DNA of 64,000 bases from Datura wrightii. Its lineage: Eukaryota; Streptophyta; Magnoliopsida; Solanales; Solanaceae. Below the pieces are notes generated by a model that ran no database searches, was not told where the DNA came from, and saw only the letters and a list, made by a program, of their open reading frames with translations. The stretch's first letter is position 1, and each line of letters starts with the position of its first letter. The stretch spans positions 89,675,001-89,739,000 of the forward strand of contig JASDFA010000010.1 in NCBI GenBank assembly GCA_035772735.1. Direction: 5' to 3'. Both the position numbers and the translations under genes were made by a program. Shown here piece by piece: positions 55,300 through 64,000 of this stretch.

Positions 55300-56452
55300 G
55301 GCATCAAATCAGTTTTGGCGCTGACCGCCTGCTGAACTAGTGGAAGCACCCTGTTGTGGGGGTCATGCTGCTGGAGTGGTAGAACTAGCTGTAGGGCAAT
55401 CTCTGATCCTGTGTCCGAGTTTTCCACACCCGAAATAAGTATCCGCACTGACCAGGCACCTCCTGAGATGATTTTTGCAGCATCTCGCACAAGCTGGGAA
55501 AGTGTGCTCCACCTGCATGCTACCATGATCCCTCAAACCTGTAGCCCTGCTCCTCTGGTCTCCCCCGAACCTGGATGGTGTTCTAGCTGATGATGGAGCT
55601 GGAGTAATAGACCTGTGATGGGACTGCCGACGTGGCCCACCTCCTGACCTAGCCTGAGAAACCCCGTAGCTGTCGGTCCTGGCCCTCTTGGCCTCTCTCT
55701 GCCTCCTATAGACCAACTTCATCTGCTGCACATGCAATACGATAAGCGAAAAGTCAATGTCCTGGTGAAGCATGGCGATCCGACAATCCTTGTCCAAGTA
55801 ATCTGCTACTCCATGCAAAAAGCGGCTCACCCGAGCACGCTGATCCGCCACCAACTCTGGAGCATATTTAGATAATCGGGTGAACTCAAATGCATATTCC
55901 TGGACCGACATGTTACCCTGCTTCAGATTAACAAACTCGGCCACCTTAAGCTCCCTCATCTCCAAAGGAAAGAATCGATCCATGAATGCGGCATGAAACT
56001 TCTATCGGGCCTGCTCCCGTCGCCCTGGCATCCTTCCATTGCTTAAACCATATATGTGCTACCCCCATTAGCTGATAGGAGGTCAAATTAATGCATTCCC
56101 CATTGTTCACCCCCATAACTTGGGTGATCTTCAAAATCTCCTCAATGAAGTCATGTGGGTCCTTGTCTACCTTCGACCCCGTGAACTCCGGAGGGCTCAT
56201 CCTAAGAAAGTCCCTCACCCTAGCAGCTGCCGCATTCCCATTTTGCAGATAATGTGCCACAGTTTGATTCTGAACCTAAGCTGTTATGGCCTGTGCCAAC
56301 ATCTGAATCGCCACCCTAAACTCAGCGTGGAAAGCTGGCTCTGGTACATGCTCCTCGCGAACGGGTGGAGCAGGCTGATTCTCACCATCATGGGCACCCT
56401 TATGATCATTACCATTTCCGTTCCTCCTGGCATTTACTCGATGTGGAGGCAT
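55300..56452 (-). pseudogene. Gag of element B5
   Basis: The start ATG is at 56452 (MPPHRVNARRNGNGNDHKGA). A stop lies near 56277, then AVAHYLQNG-like sequence, ARVRDFLRMSPPEFTGSKVD and HDFIEEILKITQVMGVNNGE. After a frameshift near 56010 follow KVAEFVNLKQGNMSVQEYAF, EFTRLSKYAPELVADQRARV, SRFLHGVADYLDKDCRIAML and the knuckle region (CARCCKNHLRRC, then CFGCGKLGH-type, YFGCGKLGHRIRDC). It resembles other B gags in length. Confidence 0.87.
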
Positions 56453-56641
56453 GATTCTACAAATGCGAATAGCATGAATTAGAAAAGTAAAGGACGTTCA
56501 TCGCATGACATAGATCATGAAAGAAGGGAACATTTTCTAAACGTCTAGTAGCCTCTTCGTCATGAGTGTGGTGTGCTTCACACCCATGAAAAAGACTCTA
56601 CTTAACGCGGCTTTCAGACTCCCTAGGACACATAAACCTAT

Positions 56642-56654
56642 GGCTCTGATACCA
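56642..56654 (-). other. Primer binding site, tRNA-iMet, element B5
   Basis: TGGTATCAGAGCC on the minus strand, four bases inside the 5' LTR. Confidence 0.88.
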
Positions 56655-56658
56655 AGTT

Positions 56659-58922
56659 TGTCATGGCCCGAGCATAGACTCAGATCGTAGACACGGGATA
56701 AGGGACCTCGAGAGACCCCAAGTCTACCATGGCATAAGTGTTCAACTACTCATTCAATAAACATGAAGAAAACATAACTATAAACTCTGCGGAAGTCAAA
56801 CTTAATATAACAACAAGATAAATATCTAAAGTCGAATACACGTCTAAGTCTGATAAGCCTCTAATTTGGATGAGTTGATGGGACAACACCCCCAACTAGC
56901 TCAACAATACTAAAACTTAAAGGACATCTAAAACAACTGAAGGTCTGGTCCTCGAAAGATGAGGACTCACCAATAAAGCAGGTGCTAACTCTGAACAGCG
57001 ACTACGAACGGGGTTGAACCTGAGAACTGGATCCTGCATCATGAAACGACGCAGCATAGAAAGTATGCGGTCAGTACATGAAATGTACTGAGTATGCAAG
57101 GTAAGTACAATAGACATTTAAAATATTTAAAACTCATAAATGAAGATAAGAGTAGGATAACATGCTCATAACATAAATATCGTAATATAACATAAGGCTC
57201 AAGGTTCTCAAAACATTCGTAATACAATCGTAATCATAATCATAAGATTTATTGAACATGACTTGAGACAATATACATAATCATAAACATGCATAAATCA
57301 TGAGGAACATTGGGAGATTCTCTTAACCGACATACCCCATATGAGCATACATGAAGCCCGACTTGTACCCCTAGTCGAGAGGGTGTTCGTACCTTGCCAA
57401 GGGTAGGAACTATCAAGGGCATGATCACACGTGAAAAGGGCCATTTGGGCCAGGGACAAACATGAAAGGGGTCCCAACATACCTATAGTGGCACGTAGTT
57501 CATGAGATCCAGGGTATAACCTGAGCCCCGAACCTACTCGGTGTTTGATACTACTCCCAAAACATATATAGTGCTCATAATAATACATGCATGAGTTCAT
57601 CGGCTAGTTAAATCATAATAATCATAAACATGCTTGAACATACTTGAACTTGCCATGACTTGAGGCCCGTGAGTCGGCCAAAACATAATTCATGAGTAAT
57701 AAAATTCATACATACTTGTAGGTCATGCATATAGATTAAATTCCATAAAATCATAATAGATAACATAATAAGTTCATAAATAAATTAATAATTCATGTTG
57801 GGCTTATCAAAAACAACAATAGATAAATGGATCATAAATTGATTCCTCATGGGGCATGCATAATCAAGCTTGATTGTTTCGAAATTCAGAGTCAATAATA
57901 TTATAATCAATTTAAAGCTCAAAAGATGATCAAAATCAGTAGATTATGATAAGATTTCAAAATCACAAGACCCATAATTAAATCATTAAATTTTATACAA
58001 ATCAAATACAAAACCCCATGAGTTTTTACTAAAATATTTGTAAAAATCATAGAGGATGTCATGGGTGTGGAAGGACTCACCCATTGATCGTCTTACATAC
58101 CTGGGATTATCAATTTCTAACCCTCCTTAAAAGCCCAAGAATGAGATTGAAAGAATTGAGGTGAAAAGCTTGAAATTTCCCTTAGATCACCTATCAAAAT
58201 TCTTGCATGCATGACTGAGAGTTTAGGAAGGATTATTTTCTTTAAAACCCAGCTGTCCCAAGTCAAAACGATGTAGTTTAGGGCATTATATCATGAAAAA
58301 GTCAAAAATACCCTTAATGAACCTGCCCTAAAAACTGGCTGGATGGAACCCACGGGTGGTACCAATGGATCTTAGGAACCAACAACGACCCATCATGTCC
58401 CTCGTTGTATACAATACTGATGACCCATTCTTGGAATCAAACAACGGATCATCAAGACGACCCATCCCTTCAACCCGCGACTCATTACATCATCCGTGGT
58501 TAGCCCCTTGAACCTTGGCATCTCATACCCTAACGGGTCACACCACGACCCATCACTACAACCAACTCATTATTGTTTCCTTCTGTTACACCTACTGGAA
58601 AACTTAATCTCCAACAATGACCACAAACCACGACTCGTGGTTTCTCCTAACGGGTCGTTGGGTCGCCCAATATATGTCTCCTGAAGAACCTAACTCCTTT
58701 CAACGATTGCTAACGACGACTCGTTGTTCCTCACAATGAGTCATCATGTCTCCCGTGGTTTACACTATCACCCAGCTTGATCCTAGCCACGACTGCATAC
58801 AACGACTCATGGTTTGATACCACGAGTCATTCCATGGCCCGTCCTGCAACTTTTCTCCAATTTCTGCAGTTTTCAACTATCAACCTCCCGGGTCTATTTT
58901 TACGTGCTTCTGGGGTATTACA
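56659..58922 (-). repeat. 5' LTR of element B5 (2264 bp)
   Basis: TGTCATGGCCCG to GGGGTATTACA, uninterrupted, the partner of 47185-51603. Palindromic words at 58380-58850 include CACGACTCGTGG, CGACGACTCGTTG and CCACGAGTCATT. Confidence 0.93.
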
Positions 58923-60321
58923 CCATGGGGTGCACCAGTCTTATTATTTCGGAAGAAGGATGATTCGCTTCGAATGTGTATTGACTATCGACAATTGAAC
59001 AAAGTCACCATCAAGAAAAGGTATCCTTTACCCAGAATCGATGATTTGTTTGGCCAGCTCCACGATGCCAAGTGTTTCTCAAAGATAGATCTCAAGTCCG
59101 GATATCATCAGCTCAGGGTTCGGGAGTGTGATATCCCAAAGACAGCCTTCAGGAAGTGGTATGGTCATTATGAGTTTGTAGTTATATCTTTTGGACTAAC
59201 AAATGCTCTTATGCTTTTCAAGACATATCTGGATAAGTTCGTGATTGTGTTCATTGATGACATCCTTATATACTCTCCGAGCGAGGAGGAGCATGCCGCT
59301 CATTTAAGAGTAGTGCTGCAGAATCTCAAGGATCGCCAATTGTATCTCAAGTTCAGCAAGTGCGAATTTTGGTTAAACACGGTAGCATTTTTGTACCATG
59401 TGGTATCATGCGAGTGCATAAAGGTAGATTCTTAGAAAATTGAGGTGGTGAAAAACTAGTCTAGACCTGTGAATCCTTCGGATATTCGGAGTTTCTTGGT
59501 CCTAGTTGGCTACTACCGTAGATTTGTTGAAGGTTTTTCTTCTATTGTAGCACCTTTGACAAAGTTGACCAAAAGAAGGTGAAGATCTAATGGTCGGAGG
59601 CTTGTGAGAAGAGCTTCCAAGAGTTGAAGACTCGACTTACTACCACACCAGTGTTGACCCTACCCGAGGGTACGGATGGTTTCGTAGTGTATTGTGATGT
59701 TTAAAGAATCGGACTCGGGTGTGTATTGATGCAGTGCGGAAAAGTAATAGCATATGCCTCTAGAAAGTTGAAGATCCATGAAAAGAATTACCCGACCCAT
59801 GATCTAGAGTTAATCCCCGTGGTATTCGCATTGAATATATGGCGACATTACTTGTATGGGGTCCATGTGGATGTGTTTACGGACCACAAGAGCTTACAAT
59901 ATGTGTTCACACAGAAAGACCTCAATCTACGGCAAAAGAGGTGGTTAGAGCTACTCAAAGACTATGATATGAGTGTTCTTTACCATTTGGGTAAGGCTAA
60001 TGTGGTGGCGGACACACTTAGTAGACTCTCCATGGGGAGTGTGTCCCACGTGGATGAAGGGAAAAAGGAGGTGGTGAAGGATGTACATCGACTCACAAGG
60101 TTGGGGGTTAGACTAGTTGACTCCACTGATGGCGGTGTTGTTGTTCAAAGTGGATGAGAATCGTCCTTGGTGACTGATGTAAGAGCTATACAAGATGAGG
60201 ACCCGATTTTAGTAAATTTGAAGGAAGCCGTTCGAATTCAAAAGGTGGAGATTTTCTCCCAAGGGGGAGATGGTATCCTTCGGTACCAGGGTCGCCTATG
60301 TGTTCCACGTGTTGATGACAA
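58923..60321 (+). pseudogene. Reverse transcriptase (rest), RNase H and integrase start of element B3
   Basis: It continues the RT after B5. MCIDYRQLNKVTIKKRYPLP, KIDLKSGYHQLRVRECDIPK, VFIDDILIYSPSEEEHAAHL. About a dozen residues are missing between FGLTNA and FKTYLDKF (present in B1 and B5 as the AAFMDLMNRV part), an in-frame deletion in front of the catalytic motif. RNase H: GKVIAYASRKLKIHEKNYPT, FTDHKSLQYVF and YHLGKANVVADTLSRLSM. Then VDSTDGGVVVQSG and, after a stop, FSQGGDGILRYQGRLCVPRV, where the element breaks off. Stops lie at 59433, 59455, 59702 and 60158 among others. Confidence 0.9.
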
Positions 60322-61345
60322 AGCTCAACATTGTATATTGAAAAAGCTCATAATGAAATCATGCACAGACTAGACATTATATGGATATGAAGCTCAACAT
60401 TGTCTATTGACAAAGCTCAATAATGACCTACATCTCAATTATGAAATCATGCATATGAGAAGCTTTATTTCGAAACATACAAAAAGCTCAATCATAGGTG
60501 GAAGCATCTACTCCAAATCATGTGGTAAGCTACGTATAGAAATATTTACTCAACATACTACAAGATAGAATTCATAATAAAAATTGGGAAATTTCACTTC
60601 AAACAATATGGTAAGCTTATGTCAGGAAAATCATCACTTTAAATCGACATGTAGGCATCACCTAAAGCTCTATCATACCTGGATCTAATCAATTCATTTT
60701 GAAAACAACAACATAGATCATGGGTAGTTTTAGAAACATGTTTTTCATCATCATCACATATTTACCATAAATCATCTCTTTTATGAACTCTTCACCCATG
60801 GGCGTTTTAGATTCAAATTTTAGCAAACACTTTTTATAAGGGAAAAACAATTTATAATCCACCTAAGCTTCATGAATCATCAATATAAATATTATCTAAT
60901 CATACCCATGTATAGAGATGAAAGAATCATGCAATTGAGTAAATCCCCATATTTGATCATAGATAATTTATCATATTTTGATAGGGATTGGGCATGGGTG
61001 TGGAAGAAAACACCCACTCATAACCTTACATGCCTGGGAATGGTGAATTCTAACACCCTCTAATTGCCCAACTGAAATTCCAATTGCAAACCTTGACATT
61101 TCACCTTAAACCTCCTCTTCAAACCTTCAAACTTCCATGCATGAGAGCAATGACTTAGGATAGGTTTTCACCTGCTAAAAACTCACTAAAACAAGCCTTA
61201 AACGACGTAGTATAGGCCCCTAGAACTTAGAAATTATGAAAAACCCCTTACTAAAATCGTTGAAAATAACTGTCAGGGGGCCCTAACGGACGACCCGACG
61301 ACTCGTTACCAGAGCCAACGATCCATTGGGTTGCTCATCAAGTAC
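60322..61345 (-). repeat. Truncated 3' LTR of element B6
   Basis: 60322-60960 is nearly the same as 63360-64000 in the other LTR (AAGCTCAACATTGTCTATTG, CCCATGGGCGTTTTAG). The part 60960-61345 continues to the CGACGACTCGTT words of U3. Both ends are missing. Confidence 0.82.
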
Positions 61346-62069
61346 ACTGGATACGAAGGAAGTCCATGTCCTGATGGAGCATAGTTGTCCTGCAGTCCTT
61401 GTCCAAATATCCTGCTATACCATCCATAAAAATGTTCACCCGCGCCCGCTGGTCGAACACTAACTCTGGGGCATACTTAGATAGGCGATTGAACTCAAGG
61501 GTGTACTCCTAAACAGTCATCCTCCCTTGATTTAAACTCAAAAACTCGGCTGCTTTCAACTCCCTCATCTTTCCAGGGAAGAATCGATCTAGGAATGCAA
61601 CCTGAAACTCCTCCCATGTGATCGGACCTACTCCTGCGACCCTGCTGTCCTTCTACTGGCGGAACCAAATATGTGCAACCCCCTTCAACTGGTAGGAGGC
61701 CAACTCTGCGCACTCAACACTGCTCACCCCCATAACCTGGGTGATCTTGACAATCTCATCAATGAAGTCATGCGGTTCCTCATCTACCTTGGACCCCAAG
61801 AACTCCAGCGGGTTCATCCTCAAGAAGTATCGGACTCTGGCTGTCGCCGCATTACCATTTTGTGAAACATGCGCAACGGCTTGCTGATTGACCTGAGTGG
61901 TCAGGGCCTGCACAAGCATCTGAATGGCAGCTCGAAACTCGGCATGAGTGGCTGGCTCTGATGCTTGAGGCTCCTGAACTGGTGGGGTTGGCTGATGCTG
62001 ATGACTGTTTCCATCCTCGTGGCCTTCACCACCTCCATTCCTCCTTCCATTCATCCTTAGAGGAGCCAT
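61346..62069 (-). pseudogene. Gag N-terminus and capsid part of element B6
   Basis: ATG at 62069: MAPLRMNGRRNGGGEGHEDG, HAEFRAAIQMLVQALTTQVN, RVRYFLRMNPLEFLGSKVDE, HDFIDEIVKITQVMGVSSVE and GVAHIWFRQ, then a stop near 61653. Beyond it the capsid continues with RELKAAEF, EFNRLSKYAPELV and MDGIAGYLDKDCRTTMLHQD. It is cut near 61346 before the zinc knuckle. Confidence 0.87.
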
Positions 62070-62261
62070 GATTCTGAAATCGTGAATAGCACGAATTAGA
62101 AGGCTAGGAAGGATTTTCATCGCACGACATAGATCATGAAAGAAGAGAACATTTCCTAAAATGTCTGGTAGCCTCTTCGTCATAAGTGCGGCGCGCTTTA
62201 CACCCATTAAAAAGACTCTACCTAATGCGGCTTTCATACTCCGTAGGACACATCAACCTAT

Positions 62262-62274
62262 GGCTCTTATACCA
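62262..62274 (-). other. Primer binding site, tRNA-iMet (one change), element B6
   Basis: TGGTATAAGAGCC on the minus strand, four bases inside the LTR. Confidence 0.82.
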
Positions 62275-62278
62275 GCTT

Positions 62279-64000
62279 TGTCACGACCCGAACTAAGGCC
62301 CGGATCGTAGACACGGGACAAGGGACCCCGAGAGACCTCAAGTCGACCCATTGCATAAGCATTCAACTAACTCATTCAATAAACATGAAGAAAACATAAT
62401 TATAAACTCAGCAGAAGTCGAACTTAATATAACAACAGAATACATATTTGAAGCTGAATACACGTCTAAGTTTGATAAGCCTCTCTGGACGAGCTGATGG
62501 GACAACACCCCTAACTAGCTCAACAATACTGAAATTGAAAGGACATCTAAAACAACTGAAGTTCTAGTCCTCGAAAGATGAGGACTCACCAATAAAGTAG
62601 GTGCTAACTCTGAACAGCGACTACGAACGATGCTGAACCTGAGAATCGGATCCTGCATCATAAGACGATGCAGCATAGAAAGTATGCGGTCAATACGTAG
62701 AATTTATCGAGTACGCAAGGTAAGTAAAACCGCTTAAGTAACATAAATCATTTAAAGCAATTCATAACATATCATAAGCTTTTAAGTATAAGTAGAAAGC
62801 TACATGCATTCATTCTAAAATAGTGCTCTTATCATAACGTGTTCATGCATAGCTTTAGAACATCATGACTAACTCGAATGACTCAAAGCTGAAACATAAT
62901 ATTTATATCAAAAGCTGAACAATGAAAACCTTGCTTTTTCAACATACATGCATACGATAATTATCATGAGTGATGAATATGCAATCTGAATGATTTAGAT
63001 AGTGGGAGACTCATCACTTAACTGACTTACCACGATAGAGCTTACGTGGTCCCAACTATCACACTCAAGTGGGTAGAGTCTTCCATAACCTTACCAGGGC
63101 AATGGAAGATACCATAATATCGATATCAAGTTGAAGGGCCAATCGGGCCGGAGATAGCTCACAAGGGAGGTCCCAATAATATAATAGTATCAACCTACGT
63201 TGGCGCGTAGTTCTGGGGCATAGGGTAATCGACCCTTAACCCACTCGGTGCTAGACTCTTCTCCCAAAACATGCAATGCTCTACATAATATATAACAAAG
63301 CTCAACATCGTCTATTGAAGAAGCTCAACATGAATCATGCATAACTCAACATCGTATGAAATGAAGCTTAACATTGTCTATTGACAAAGCTCAAAATGAA
63401 ATCATGCATATACTAGACATCATATGGATATGAAGCTCAACATTGTCTATTGACAAATCTCAATAATGACCTACATCTCAATTATGAAATCATGCATATG
63501 AGAAGCTTTATTTTGAAACATACCACAAGTTCAATCATAGGTGGGAGCATCTACTCCAAATCATGTGGTAAGCTACGTATAGAAATATTTACTCAACATA
63601 CCACAAGCTAGAATTTATAATAAAAATTGGGAAATTTCACTTCAAACAATATGGTAAGCTTATGTCGGGAAAATCATCACTTTAAATCGACATGTGGGCA
63701 TCACCCAAAGCTCTATCATACCTGGATCTAACCAATTCATTTTGAAAACAACAACATAGATCATGGGTAGTTTTAGAAACATGTTTTTCATCATCAACTA
63801 CATCATCATAACACATTTACCATAAATCATCTCTTTTATGAACTCTTCACCCATGGGCGTTTTAGATTCAAATTTTAGAAAACACTTTTTATAAGGGAAA
63901 AATAATTTATAATCCACCCAAGCTTCATGAATCATCATTATAAATACAATCTAACCATACCTATGTATAGAGATGGAAGAATCATGCAATTGAGTAAAAT
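62279..64000 (-). repeat. 5' LTR of element B6, partial
   Basis: It starts TGTCACGACCCG and runs off the window. The segment 63290-63480 repeats AAGCTCAACAT plus TCATGCAT words about every 30-90 bases, an internal short-repeat array also seen at 44230-44400 in B4 and at 60330-60450. Confidence 0.88.

Larger units (their letters stand above)
47185..58922 (-). mobile_element. Full-length Ty3/gypsy chromovirus-like element B5
   Basis: TSD CCATG at 47180-47184 and 58923-58927 restores the reading of SKSP-WGAPV in the RT of B3. LTRs are 47185-51603 (about 2205 bp without solo LTR A2) and 56659-58922 (2264 bp); the interior is 5055 bp with primer site, gag, protease, RT, RNase H, integrase and chromodomain-like tail in order on the minus strand. 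It is the best preserved copy here, yet each domain has at least one stop or frameshift. Confidence 0.94.
39682..60321 (+). mobile_element. Ty3/gypsy element B3, interrupted by solo LTR B4 and element B5
   Basis: 5' LTR, primer site, gag, protease, RT, RNase H and the start of integrase run on the plus strand in three pieces: 39682-43216, 46088-47184 and 58923-60321. TSDs of the two inserts let the pieces be aligned without gaps. The rest of integrase and the 3' LTR are missing; sequence of a minus-strand family-B LTR starts at 60322. The left TSD would be ATTAT (39677-39681); the right one is lost. Confidence 0.9.
60322..64000 (-). mobile_element. Ty3/gypsy element B6, internally deleted
   Basis: Minus-strand 5' LTR from 62279 to beyond the window, primer site, gag to about 61346, then directly the middle-to-start part of a second LTR (60322-61345). 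Everything from the rest of gag to the beginning of the 3' LTR, and the end of that LTR, is missing. The left edge joins integrase of B3. Confidence 0.78.

Overview
This is plant nuclear DNA, most probably from a member of the nightshade family and from gene-poor, repeat-dense chromatin. The reasons are the Ty3/gypsy retrotransposons with LTRs of about 2.1-3.2 kb, plant-type primer binding sites (initiator tRNA-Met and tRNA-Asp), a plastid psbB fragment and MITE-like sequence. The family assignment rests on resemblance of the repeats to solanaceous ones and is an inference. I found no intact host gene and no functional RNA gene. Nearly all long open frames belong to decayed retrotransposons.

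The window is a nest of insertions. Six junctions can be read to the base because the 5-bp target-site duplications (TSDs) survive.
Left block (1-32621): a long-LTR element of family D is cut by family-B element B2, whose right end is 27528-30213. B2 is cut in gag by family-A element A+ (1-3507 and 24841-27527). The 3' LTR of A+ is cut by full-length minus-strand element B1 (3508-24840, TSD GATTC). B1 carries a 9.2-kb non-autonomous gag-protease element C in its RNase H domain (7783-16957, TSD ATCAC) and a solo LTR A1 in its 5' LTR (20668-23253, TSD AAAAT).
Middle block (32622-39681): AT-rich DNA free of large LTR elements. It holds a psbB plastid insertion, a tandem repeat of about 230 bp, a 519-bp inverted-repeat element, a Stowaway-like MITE end, two adjacent copies of a 0.9-1.0-kb repeat and several microsatellites.
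Right block (39682-64000): plus-strand element B3 is cut by solo LTR B4 (43217-46087, TSD ACAGC), by full-length minus-strand element B5 (47185-58922, TSD CCATG), and finally by a deleted element B6 (60322 onward). B5 has its own nested solo LTR A2 (48974-51182, TSD AGGAC).

Families A and B are Ty3/gypsy elements with the order gag, protease, RT, RNase H, integrase and a C-terminal chromodomain-like tail, as in the Tekay/Del chromoviruses. All copies here carry stops or frameshifts. Element C has gag-protease and a second ORF resembling the 'putative plant transposon protein' family, but no RT, RNase H or integrase, so it would depend on another element.

The most unusual signal is in the LTR promoters. 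Beside the TATA boxes sit palindromic cassettes. One type has two 12-bp arms around a spacer of exactly 18 bp. It occurs five times, in two unrelated families (element C and solo LTR A1). The sister LTR A2 has a different perfect palindrome at the same spot between alignable flanks. In family B the palindromic word of the LTR changes from copy to copy (CACGACTCGTG, TACGACTCGTA, AACGACTCGTT) with matched changes on both sides. This looks like modular, covarying promoter palindromes shared among retrotransposons.
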